Below, piece after piece: positions 1-10,324 of a stretch of DNA of 64,000 nucleotides. Every line of letters begins with the position of its first letter. The first letter of the stretch is position 1. The position numbers and the translations under genes are program-made. The notes below the pieces were generated by a model. It did not search any database. It was not told the DNA's origin and saw only the letters and a program-made list of their open reading frames with translations. Origin of the DNA: Lindgomyces ingoldianus (Eukaryota; Ascomycota; Dothideomycetes; Pleosporales; Lindgomycetaceae); NCBI RefSeq assembly GCF_010093535.1, contig NW_022985199.1, positions 372,001 to 436,000 of the forward strand, read 5' to 3'.

Positions 1-962
1 GCCGGAGTAAGTACCGCCTCTTTCCCAGTACCTCTGCCGTAGATATTGTGCGGCAGCATCGATTCCGGCGCATATCTGCAGGCCAAGTCCTCTCCCTCAC
101 AGATCTTCTCTGCGCCAAACACGATGGTTTGATTGAATCTTTGAACTTTCGTACCCTTCAACATGCCATATTTCTCCAGTAGCCGCTTGTTCCCGTCGCT
201 TAGCACGTTCTGGTACTGGCGGATCATGACCTCGCTCGGAAGCTGGAACCAAGTATCATGGCCGTCCACAATCAGCACCAGATCCTCATCATTGACCAGT
301 TTCGTATCCTTCAGGTAATCTAGTATACTCGTCAACCTCGCCATTTCCCTCTCTGCCAGATCCGCAAAGCTCTCAAAAATGTTGATGATTGTAGGAGGCG
401 GGTAGTTCAGCAGCATAGCCGATAAGGTCGTTTTGCAGAAATCCGCGTCATCGGAGAGCGCGGGCATGAGGAGGTGGAAGTTCGGCGTGGCTTTGTTCAG
501 ATGCGAAGGCACGGTTTCGATCTCGCCGTTCTCAAGCTCGAGAGTCGTGTTTGACGGCTTGAGAGGGGAGGATATAATCGAAGGGAGGTTAGGCAGGTGC
601 GGCCGCCATGACGGGAGGTGGTAGTTCGATATGGATTGGTAGCTTGAGGTTATTGTCTATAACCCAAGTTAGCACTCTCTCATCTTGTGTTCTACAGCCT
701 TGTAGACAGGCCCTTGTAGGCCCTGCGCATCGGCGACTTCTCTTGTCACGGGCTCAATCTCCTTTCATTCCAACGCCTCGAAAGAATCACCCACCTCAGA
801 ATGTCTCGCGCCCATGAGCCCCAGCAAAACCATCACAAACACAGCACTGATAATCAGGGTCCTTCCTCTCCGCCCTCTCGCCCAAGCTATCACAGCATTG
901 CCCAACTCGGCCGGCGACTGCCGCGGCGACATGGGCATCGCCTCCATGGAGTCGCGGGCCAT
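1..962 (-). CDS. Type II membrane protein, putative glycosyltransferase-like (5' part, runs off left edge)
   Basis: The gene is read from 962 leftward. Exon 1 is 962-795 (56 codons) and exon 2 starts at 656 and stays open to the window edge (about 218 codons). The intron has donor GTGGGT, branch GTGCTAAC and acceptor TTATAG, and the frame continues across it. The N-terminus is a short cytosolic tail, a basic RGRRGR stretch and one hydrophobic helix (residues ~35-51), so it is probably a signal-anchored Golgi/ER protein with a lumenal catalytic part. The lumenal part has an acidic motif, VDGHDTWFQLP, placed like the metal-binding DxD of nucleotide-sugar transferases, and LSAMLLNYPPPTIIN before it. 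I recognise the style of a fungal PLOD/GT25-like glycosyltransferase but cannot prove the family. The sequence GTACTTACTC next to the edge could be another donor. Confidence 0.6.
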
Positions 963-2030
963 AACGACGAGCAGGAGATTCGAATGGGTGCTTCGAGGCT
1001 AGGGAGTCGCAGTCGAAAGAAGCATGCGCGAAGGAATCGCAGGTCGAGGAAGATGATCAGACTCTCATGGGTGAAAGGTGGTGGTTACGAAGGCGTCTAC
1101 GTAGTCCGTTTCGTTTCAAGGGCGAGGAATTGAGGTGCAGCATGCGGCCACAATGAGTGAGTTAAGTCCCTGACCTCATCTGAAAGAAACCAAAGAACAC
1201 AATGCAATGCAAAGCAAAGCAAGAAATCCAATCACAGCAGCGACAGTCAGTGGGAGAGGTGCAAGAAGGAGAGTGGAGAGGCATTGCGTTTCTCGAAGTT
1301 CTGTTCTGTACCTCAGCCCCCCGGCTCATTCGTTTCGTTTCCTTTCGCTCGCAAAGGGCTTCCCCCCAACCAGCCAAAGAACACACTGGCCATGGGCGCC
1401 CCTGTCCCTCGTCTGACCCTTAATCCCCGGCGTCGCATCCCTTTAAAATAGCCACTCCCAGTGACCTCTACGGAACTCCGTAAGCCCCCAACACCACCTC
1501 GTGCACCTTCGCGCTGCTCTCACCACCTCTCGCGCACTTTTGCAAGACTGATCTTCCCCATTTACGGGCTTGGAATGGAGTGATAGATACAGCACTGCGC
1601 GGAATGTGGTACCACAGAGAGACCCTTAATTCCAGACCCCAACCTTTGCCTCCCTTGCTACTACTGGCTGAGCAGCGTCGTAAGGAAGGCCCAAGCGTGC
1701 CCAGATGCCAACCTTCGGAGCCATGGTCGCCTCAAATTAATACACAATGCTTATCTTGAGGTCCATAAATCCCCCCTTTTAATAGGAAATTCTACCTCAA
1801 ATCCAATGTGTACATTTCCTTGTTTGGGCTTCCTATGCCATTTGACGTGTGTGACAACTGTACCGAACTTTTGGGGTAAAGGTTGCATCTCTATTAATCA
1901 CTGTACATCTTGTAGAGGTGGAAGTCAACATCAAGTTGGTGGATCGTCTCAAAGTTTTACATCTCTCCATGGACACGCCAACATCAACGTCTATGTCAAT
2001 GTTCTTGCGACAAATGCCAATTGTCCACTA
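963..2030. other. Gene-free stretch upstream of the first gene
   Basis: This stretch holds the promoter side of the left-edge gene and then non-coding DNA. No reading frame longer than about 120 codons with protein-like composition was seen on either strand. CT-rich tracts around 1440-1560 could be promoter sequence. At 1888-1909 lies one copy of a 22-bp sequence that recurs exactly at the end of the broken gene near 6.39 kb. Confidence 0.5.
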
Positions 2031-2346
2031 CTGCCTCCCATCTTTCTCTCCTCTCTCTCTTTTCTAGCTGAACTCTACCGTCCCTCCACGTTCTCAGTAA
2101 TCCTAACAAGCAACTTTGCAGTGCATGATCTTCTTAATCGGCTTCCGAGTGAGTGTTAATATACTGTAGTAGAGTTAAGGTGCTCTCCTCCTCATACTCT
2201 CGATGCACAGCCGTCCTCTGCATCTACCCATCCTCCTCTCCTTTCAAATAGAACTCTCCGGCCCTTCGACCCTCTCAATAGTCCTCACAAGCAGTGCAGC
2301 AGAGCAGAATTTGTCCAATCGCTCTCTAGCTCAGGTGCGAATATGC
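2030..2346. repeat. Diverged tandem duplication, two units of ~180 bp
   Basis: Two adjacent units align with an offset of 181 bp. Landmarks are AACTCTACCG at 2071 against AACTCTCCGG at 2252, then TCTCAGTAATCCT against TCTCAATAGTCCT, ACAAGCA in both, and AATATACTGTA against AATATGCTGTA at the end. The units differ at roughly one base in four. There is no convincing coding frame, so this is an old duplication in decaying DNA. Confidence 0.6.
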
Positions 2347-4714
2347 TGTAAGTTCCTAATGAGATGTCATCCCGTCCTTGCTGGAAGTTAATATCTTATT
2401 GTCATCATACCTTCATAAAAGACCTAGAACACCACACTTTGGAGCTAGCTTGCTTGAAGCCACTCTTTCAATTTCCACAGAAACTCTGGTATTACCTACA
2501 TATGCTCCAGAGGTCTGAAAGTCGCCCACCCCAGCATCTCAACCCCACAGTAAGGGAAGTATGGGGAGACCCCAGCACCTCACTTCACTATATTTTGAGG
2601 GAGGCCAAAGGTGGGGCTACTAACAATATCTCAACTTGCTTAAAACAACATATTAGAAACAAACCCCAATTCTCTCCCATCCTCCCACCGCGCCAAACCA
2701 AGCGAAATCTAGAACGAAATCTCAACCCAACCTTGCGCAGCCCGAGAACGTGCCCCAAAACATAGGGCAAAAACATAGGGCCGAAACTAAGAAAGCCGAA
2801 ACTAAATAGAAAGCCAAAATCGAAAGGTCAGTGCCAAAAGCAAAAATGAAAGGCAATGCAAAGCAACGCTCCCATGACCCTTTCTTACATCCATTTCCCG
2901 GTCCTTCAGAGACGATGTCCGATAGGAGGCCCGTGAACGAAGCTATGCCTATTCACAATCGTTTACTGTCTCCTTATAGCCGTTTAGTGCAAGAAGGTAA
3001 ATGGGTGAATGTCACCGATATGTCAATGGCCATGAAAGTAGTGTGTCAGTGGGTGGGAGATGCCAAGAGGATGTTAGTGGGCTTTGGGGAGGAGAGAGCG
3101 GAGTATAAGAATGACCCGCCAAATAGATTACGCGGCTAAAAATAAGAAGTGGAAGAAAAACCCACGACGTGGCGCGTTGCTGCCGCCACATTTCGTAATA
3201 GCTGTGAGGAAATTCGGGTAATGGCGTGCCTGTTGTGGTCTTCACGTGGTCAAGCTTTTGGGGGAGGGTTGAGGCCGACTTTACACTTGATAAGGCTGTG
3301 TCTCACGGGTAACAGACAATTTCTACAGAAAGTGTGACTTTGTCAAAAACGCAAGGGCTGGATGCACAAAGATGTGGGTGCGAGATGGTGTGATAAAAGG
3401 AAGGCAATTATTGATGTGGAGCCGGTATTTTATAGCCAAGAGCTTGCGGAGAGAGCTCTTTATCTTGTGAGCGTCTATTATGACATAAATTGCTATTGGC
3501 AAGTAGCCTTCTCGCTGGTGTGTCACTGGCGGTAATGTGCAGCAGTGATTGACTTCTTCCTGGCGTCTCTACACAATGCCAAACCCAAAAGACTTTCTAA
3601 ACACCAAAACAAGGCTAAATCTTCGGAATCATTTGACTTCCGGCTTCCGTGACTCTGAGATGACGTAGTGACGTAAGCAAAGGGGAAGTGAATAGTCACG
3701 CAAGTGCCTAGACTTAGTGAGTGGGTGAGAATGAAGTTTTCGACATTGATACCCATTGCTTAGGCAGGAAACATCGCATAAAATGTTATTAATCCTATGT
3801 CAAGTTTGAATGGAAATTCGCTCTTTATCTAAGTACAGTCCACCATTTTGGCAGTATTTGAGAGACCAATTTTCGGCGATTCTGGCGACGGAACCCACTC
3901 ACGGCTGAGTAGTTCATTCCATGCCAATCCCTTCGAGATGCTATAGTCCCGAGGTCGTCATTTAGATTATTCACATCGTTGTCCACTCTCCTTTCAGCCC
4001 TGTTATTCAAACCAGCATTCCAAATGCGGCCATAAAATCATACAACTCGGCAAGACAGGCAATCGGGACAAATATCCGGAAGATAATTAACTTCCAAAAG
4101 CAGCTCAAATGGGACCAACACGTTGTCACAAAGTGTCAATTCAGGAATCTAAGCTCAGAAAATTGCAAGGGGGTTTCCAATCACTCTCCAAAGTATCATT
4201 CTCATATACTTTTGGCCGACTATGAACTGTTACTGTATAATAGGGTTCTTTTTGAATTGTTAATCATGCCCGCTCGTTCTCTTAGAGTGGCCTGTTCAAC
4301 CGGACCAAACGTGAACACGTACCCGCGCGGTTTCTAGAGCTTCGTATTTGACGATGTCTACTTCTGTAGTATCTAAAGGTAATCAGATGTGGTGTCAGGA
4401 TCCTTAGGTATTTCCCGAACGGCTCCTTTTCGTGGCCGCTTGCACGATAAATATCATTATCGGCTTCATCTAGTGGCATCTCAGCGGTTGGGCCTGCTTT
4501 CAAATTGTATTTGACAACTTCATCGTTGCAATCCCTAGCACCAACGTCGCCTTCTATTTCCGCAATGTGTATCGTCTCGATGGCGATCCCAGCGATATGA
4601 CGTTCGAGGAGAACTAGTATCGAGAGGTTGGCCAGCGGCCTGGCGACCATAAAGAGTACTCAAGTGAGGTGATTTGAATATCGCCGATCTTGTTAGAGAA
4701 TCACTCGATCCCGT
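2347..4714. other. Gene-poor stretch with short tandem repeats
   Basis: No gene is supported. Around 2757-2815 short motifs repeat in tandem (AAAACATAGGG twice, GCCGAAACTAA twice). An open frame of 102 codons at 2831-3139 (+) has no family resemblance that I recognise and no intron or promoter context. The minus-strand open frame at 4282-4650 is likewise unassignable. Confidence 0.4.
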
Positions 4715-4722
4715 TTCCGCGT

Positions 4723-5498
4723 CAGGGCTTCCAACGAGGTGTAGAACTGTACGATTGAGCGATTTTGAGGCCTGTACGAGTGAGATTTTGTGTACGTTCG
4801 TATGACAGGGAGGAGGAGAGGTAGGTCTACGTATTGTAACTGTTACAACTGATGTGACCTGTACAAGTAGTACAATTTAATTAAAGCACACTGTACTCTA
4901 GTTAAAATAGCTAAAATTATAGGTCTTTAGAGACGTAGGATTGGGGTCTAATTAAACATAAGATAACTAATTCTCCTCTAGGAGCCTCCTATAGGTGCTG
5001 CAGTAGCTGTACGCTATTAAGTAAGAGCTCTCTATTAACGCTAACCCCTTAGTAGGTGTTAAACAATATAGTTATAGCTATCTACTGCTGCAGCCTACAA
5101 GACTAGTATCTAATTAACTAGATAAGGCCTGTAAGGCAGTTAGACACGCAGATAGATAACTCTATAGTAGAAAATAGTTAGTAGGCATTTTAAAGACAGT
5201 AGGTAGATAAATTAAAACACTTGCAAAGAGATTTAAACATCCCTTTAAAAAATTTAGCTAATTAGAACCTCAGAAACTCCCCTAAACGCTTCCTATAGGC
5301 CTTCTGCTCGCTAGCCCTCCTACTTTTCTAGAATCACTATACAACTTCTTAAAAGGGTAATACAATCTATACTACGTACCGTGCCTAGGGCATCATTAAA
5401 CGTACGGTACGACTCACGAACTCAGTACGTTCGTACCGAACACGTGACCATTACGGTTCACTTTGTACGGACCGTAGTACGGCCCGTTGGAAGCCCTG
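4723..5498. mobile_element. hAT-type DNA transposon relic, non-autonomous, with 8-bp target site duplication
   Basis: The element begins CAGGGCTTCCAACG at 4723-4736 and ends with its exact reverse complement CGTTGGAAGCCCTG at 5485-5498. It is flanked on both sides by the same 8-mer, TTCCGCGT, at 4715-4722 and 5499-5506. CAGGG-type ends plus an 8-bp duplication are the signature of the hAT superfamily. The motif GTACGTTCGTA occurs near both ends (about 4792 and 5427), like the subterminal repeats hAT transposases bind. The interior (4850-5400) is very AT-rich and full of stops in all frames, with TA-rich RIP-like decay. At 776 bp it is far too short for an intact transposase, so it is a deletion derivative or MITE. 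Confidence 0.9.
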
Positions 5499-5506
5499 TT
5501 CCGCGT

Positions 5507-5915
5507 TCAAAAGCGCAGAGTTGAGAGTGCCGTGAGTGGGCGGTGTAAGTCTGAGAATGCTGAAGAGCGTAATCCTGGTCGCAATCCTAAGGGAAGTTTT
5601 AGTGGAGTACAACTTGCAGCGCTGGGGGCACATGGTGTATACTGCTCTCCGAGACATGTTTGATGCTCTTTATGGTGAGCATCTTTTCTAAAGATAAACC
5701 TGGGTGGGTGCGAGAACGTTTCAGACAGTAAGAGGAAAAAGGAATGACTTGGCACTGTAGGTGAAAGCACGCAAGAGTACGTTGTAGTGATTCTCCTTGG
5801 GTGTTTGCAGGGCATTGTGAGTGGATGACGTACCAACAATCTAGTATTTTCTTCCGTCAGACTGCCACACTGGAAGTATTATGATGGCAATCAAATCCTA
5901 GGACATCTTGAAATT
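5507..5915. other. Gene-free stretch right of the hAT element
   Basis: Only short overlapping open frames on the minus strand were found (5451-5839), without recognisable domains. Nothing else is supported. Confidence 0.4.
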
Positions 5916-6322
5916 TCACCTGCCTCGCTTTACCAAATACAATTCCAGTCTTAGAGAATTGGCTTGATATAACTGAAAGTCTTTTGTCTCAGGGGCTCGA
6001 CTAGGAAAATAAGCATTAAGTAGGTTTGCAATAATTACCCTACAATCAACTAGCATTTTACATTGACGGGCGTTCCTTATGGGCACAGCTTTTTCGTCCC
6101 AATATTTGCCTTGCACCAACCGGGATACTGAACAGCATCAATATCTCCGCTTTCCCAGGCCTTGCTCGGTGCAGCAGGGCCAGCATCACATATTACTTGA
6201 TGGCCTGTGCAGTCGCTAAATGCGCTCGAAACTGTGCATGACCACAAGCATGCGTTAACTGTTTTCAGACTTCTTGAGCCCGGGCAGGATACAGCCATGG
6301 GTTGGCACGGTCTGTTGCCCAA
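5916..6322 (-). pseudogene. Cys-containing coding relic (unassigned)
   Basis: Two overlapping minus-strand frames look like pieces of one protein interrupted by a frameshift near 6110. The upstream piece is Cys-rich (VSCPGSRSL, NACLWSC, FSDCTGHQVICD, PGWCKANIG), and the other frame continues with VDCRVIIANLLNAYFPS. The composition suggests a secreted Cys-rich protein, possibly the degraded neighbour of the broken secreted gene at 6.4-7.25 kb. No family is recognised, and the piece has no identifiable start or splice sites. Confidence 0.3.
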
Positions 6323-6388
6323 AAAAGAGCCGGGCGTTAATGAAGTCTAATTGCTCAAACCTCGGGATGCCTGGGATGCCTATCTCTA

Positions 6389-7250
6389 TTAATCACTGTA
6401 CATATCATCAAGGATATAACCAGTAACAATCCCGCCTCCGTCAATAGAGAGATCATTTTGAGCTACAACTGGGTTGTTTGGGTATGCCCCAGAGCTAGTC
6501 TCACACCAGTTCTGTTCCGCAGGGTTACCTTGGTAGCGTACAGGGTGGACTCTATCCGTACCACTAGTATCTTTTGTGCTAGTTTTTTAAGGCGGGCCAT
6601 TATTGTAGGCTTTCACCATAGCGGTTGGGCAAGTACCCAAGGACAAAGGAATTGTAAAAGTTTCACCATTAGTGAGCGGGCTAGTGTCATTACAGACTAG
6701 GTATAGTAGATCGAAGACTCATTCTTCAGGGTAATGTTACAGGGATCGCGGTAATATGGGTTGATTTACTCGTGCAACTAAGCTCTGAATATCAGCCTCG
6801 AAGTCGTACTGTTTCTCGTAAATGCCAGCGGTAATGTGACGTCGAAACCTCTCATGGCTTGCATCACATCAACAGCTGGCTGTTGATATCCAGTTGGTAG
6901 AGCCTTGAGGGAGCCCAAGGCTGACTGAAATTGAAAAGTCATGTTGTAGTAATCGAGGAAGCATGTCAAAACCGCTGCATTGGAAGGCACGCTTTGCAGA
7001 CAATCGTGAACTAGTGAGGCGCTGAAGGACGTACAATCTTATTGTCGCTAATTACAAGAGTCCAGATGAAATCTAGGACAAAGACTCACTATTCTTATTC
7101 GCTATGATGATCGTTCCACATGCAGTGGATACGGATGCTGGAGGGAGTGTGGGGGTCCTTTCTTGTAGAAGGGATCGGCCCCTTTAAAGGACTAGAGGAA
7201 CGGCATATGAAAAGGTAGAATGTAGTTGAAAGTATGAGGACCAGCGGCAT
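6389..7250 (-). pseudogene. Broken secreted-protein gene (unknown family)
   Basis: Reading leftward from an ATG at 7250, a hydrophobic leader (MPLVLILSTTFYLFI) is followed after a frame change by ASVSTACGTIIIANKN. Then comes an intron-like break (GTGAGT at the end of that piece), and then a long protein-like frame with VPSNAAVLTCFLDYYNMTF, NSTTSRLIFRA, YEKQYDFEADIQSLV, FDLLYLVCNDTSPLTNG, LSLGTCPTAMVKAYNNGP and NPAEQNWCETSSGAYPNNP, ending ILDDMYSD-stop at 6389-6391. The frame is interrupted by several in-frame stops (for example CTG-TAA-CAT, GAA-TGA-GTC, CCT-TAA-AAA), most of them explicable by C-to-T change. The protein was probably secreted, with many N-glycosylation-like sites. I do not recognise its activity. 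Confidence 0.5.
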
Positions 7251-8544
7251 GGTGGATAGAATGAGGCCTGCCACGATTCGAATTGATGCTTTCCATCATG
7301 CATCTCTAGAGACTACGTGCTTTTAACCCCATTCACAAGCCAGTATTGTGCGACAGGATGCGAAAAGGGTGAAAGATAACAGTGTGTGATGACTAAGGGT
7401 TGCAATGTAAGTGAAGGGACCATTTCGCCCGTACTTCGTACCCCAATTCCAAGGTGTCCACCTTGCTAGAACACGTATTACAGAGTAAGACAACTCTGTT
7501 CCACCACATGTAAAATAAACTAGGACCATGAGGATTGAGTCAAGGAAACCTGGGTTGATGAACCGCTAACCCCCCGGGCCTTCAGGCGAGTGAAGGATTG
7601 GATCAAATGTAGGCGATCTTGGGCTGGAGGTACGCACAACATTTAACAGTTATTTAGAGGAGGGATACTTATACCTTGAGAAGCATATACTTAGGAAGCA
7701 TAGAGACAGACCCTAAATTCATCGGAATGTATCTTAAACCAGTTCTCAGGAACACAAGAGGACGTCCGACGAATTTTTCACCCTGCCGTTCAGGGTACGG
7801 CGGACAATTAGACCCTGCCGTTCAGGGCAGGGATCAGACGTAGGTTTTCCTAATTTGTATGAGCTCTGATGCATACTTTGCAGCAAGCCCCTTTGTATCC
7901 CAAAAGCTGTTCCTATTCGTTATAGCTCTGGCATCGGTGAAAGGTAGGTGCAGATGAAAGGATATGTCTAAATGGGTGAATATTTCCAGCACATGGCACC
8001 TCAGGTAAGAGTTAGCAATTGCTAAATTGGTCAATCTTTCTGATTAGGCAGTACAAAGCTTCAGCTACCAAGGCTTAACTTATTGCTGCCTTGTTCAGAT
8101 CTCCCCTAACCTAATCATTTCATCTTTGCCTACCTTACTAGCCTCCATTCAGCAGCTCGATGCGGCATAGTCGTGCAGAGAGGTTCAGCGGCTCTATCTA
8201 GGCTGTGGCAATTCATAAAATTTAATTCTAATTGGAGAATAAATTGTTGGGAGCCTTCGCACCACAGGAAGTTCCGAACATTGCTGTTACAGATAATGCT
8301 GCCCTGGTCAACTCCAGCGTACCCGAGTAACTAACACTGCTTTCGGCTTTATCTTAACCTTGTTCCCCAAAAAAAAATCGCATTGAAGCAAAGCAGATGG
8401 AGGATTAAGCAGTTCCTATGGATCCTTTTGCCTCGTGACCTCGTGTTCTACATCCTGCTTTAAGTAAGGACTATAGAATAAGAGCTTACATAAACCCTGA
8501 TCTGTTTGAGAATTTCTTTGCTTAGATATTGGAGGATTCTATGC
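7251..8544. other. Gene-free stretch with a duplicated hairpin
   Basis: No gene is supported. Short minus-strand open frames (7323-7529, 7834-8034) have no recognisable content. The only structured item is the pair of identical hairpins at 7781-7827, listed separately. Confidence 0.4.
7781..7827. repeat. Two identical 15-bp hairpins, CCCTG-CCGTT-CAGGG
   Basis: CCCTGCCGTTCAGGG occurs at 7781-7795 and again at 7813-7827. Each is a 5-bp stem with a 5-nt loop. The piece between the loops starts CAGGGT and ends ACCCTG, an arrangement reminiscent of abutting hAT-type ends (compare CAGGG at 4723). Function is unknown; it may be transposon scar tissue. Confidence 0.5.
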
Positions 8545-9700
8545 CTAGTCTACTAGAACCAAGCCTTGGCAACTTCATTGATGGAAGCCCGGGATGCGGC
8601 AAGGTATGGACATCTTTAAGGCTAGAATACCGAGGTAGTTGATGTCAATGATAGACTAAGCTTTCTGCGGCTGTTGCGAGACGACTCCGCGGGAGCTCAA
8701 GCATGATAACCGCAGTTGCAACAGTTTTTGTCGTCAGAGACGTCGTATGGAATTCTTTGTCATTTATAGAACATATTTTGAAGTGCACACACGACGAAAT
8801 TAGAGACGAAAGCAGTGAAGAGTTCGCGAAGTATCAGGAAGCTTGCATTGCGAGCCAATCAGTAAATGACCGAAATCAGATATTGAGCCAGGCTATACGA
8901 AAATGCTCGTCTAGCGCACGCAATTTTCTGATCCTGGATGGATTTGGTTGAATGAATAAAGCGCTGCAACGCTTACTTGGCTATAAGCTCACAGAGCTGT
9001 AGCAACATGGGCTCCGAGTGATGGTGGCAAGAACAGTTCCCGCGTTCTTAGTTGGCCAGAATTTCGAATGTGATAACTGTGGGAAGGGATACACGAATCT
9101 TTATTGGGTTTGCCAGATATGCAAAGTGAACGGCCAGGCATCGTTTTCATGCTACCAGTGCAGAAGCCTCATAGCAAGAATCATACATGAACTCGGCGGT
9201 ATCGGATCCGATAGGTGTAAGAATTAGGGAGCAACATCTCGCTTGCTCGGCTGTGTCTGGAAAGCGCCCTAGTCCAGTTGGAGTTTGACATGGAAAAGAT
9301 AGAGAACAGGCTTCCCAGAAGTGTCATTGCATTCTGTGAGTCAATGCCACAAAACCAGCGGATCGTGGAATTGCCCGCTATTTCTACTGGGCCCCCCGCC
9401 GACAATAATGAAATACTTCTACTTCACCTTGAGGAACGGATGAAACCTGCCGCGTTCACGCGGCCAAGATTGGAACATTCAAGGGGTCTAGAAGATATTT
9501 TGAATTTGCTGGTGGATGGCTTGTTCAAGCAGTAGCGGAAGACTGCAGAATTGCCATTTCCGCTCACCTATTTTCGTTTTACGCGAGAGAAGACTACAAC
9601 GGTTCATTAGAATGGGCATTAGAACAGTTCGAATCCAAGACCCTTCCAAAAGTTGACCTGGGTCTCGCACCACCTAGGAACGCGACACCTAGCATCTAAA
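8545..9700 (+). pseudogene. Broken NACHT/STAND NTPase gene (NLR-like)
   Basis: A Walker A loop, DGSPGCGK, lies at 8580-8603 and is split from the following helix by a plausible 57-nt intron (8604-8660, donor GTATGG, acceptor CTAAG). The frame then continues LSAAVARRL into ATVFVVRDVVWNSL and the Walker B-like SSARNFLILDGFG, followed at once by a stop. Further pieces in shifted frames keep the family's style: ECDNCGKGYTNLYWVCQIC (Cys pairs), FDMEKIENRLPRSVIAFCES, GLEDILNLLVDGLFKQ, AVAEDCRIAISAHLFSFYA. Fungal NACHT proteins act as intracellular receptors in incompatibility or stress responses. This copy has at least three frame breaks and no complete sensor or effector domain, so it is judged dead. 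Confidence 0.55.
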
Positions 9701-9711
9701 GCAGTTACGAC

Positions 9712-10137
9712 ATGGTGAGCGACATTTCTGTCATTGGGACACCATCTGGAAGCACGTGGGGCTCATCAAATGTAGTTACCGAGAAATCTACGTTCCAAAT
9801 CGGTGGTAGTAGAAGACTGGTCGAGTCGCCATCTAGAATGGACAGTGGCAAGTTTCCGAACAGGTTTGCTCAAGATTCCTCACTTTGGACCACTAAACGG
9901 GGAATGTGCAACTTCTTCCATACAACATCCTGGGAAACAGACAGCTGTCTGGCCAGGACCATTCTTGTGCTGAAGGGGGAAAGAGGGCAATGGAGCACTA
10001 CTTTATTTGCTCTACTCTGTACTCGGAGATTCTTGAAAACGCTGACCCCGGATTCAATTGGAGCTAATTGTCACTGTATCTTTACACACTACGCAGCTCT
10101 GCGCAGGGCAGAACGGGTAAGAAGTCTATGGTTTTAA
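9712..10137 (+). other. Open frame of 141 codons, unassigned
   Basis: The frame lies between the broken NACHT gene and the broken HET gene. It has no recognisable domain, signal peptide or membrane segment. Other frames of the same DNA also show protein-like pieces (for example RAMEHYFICSTLYSEIL), which suggests degraded coding sequence rather than a live gene. Confidence 0.2.
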
Positions 10138-10324
10138 CTTTCCAATCTTTACACTAAGACTTAAGATCAAGGATTTTCCACCTTTTCTAGACGCACCTAC
10201 CCGTACGTCTTCCATCCTCACACTTGAACTCTTCACAGATTTAGTAATTACTAGCGCTCAGATAGAGAAATAGGTACAAACATGCACACTAATTATCAAG
10301 GATGTAACAAACATTCCCCAGGCT

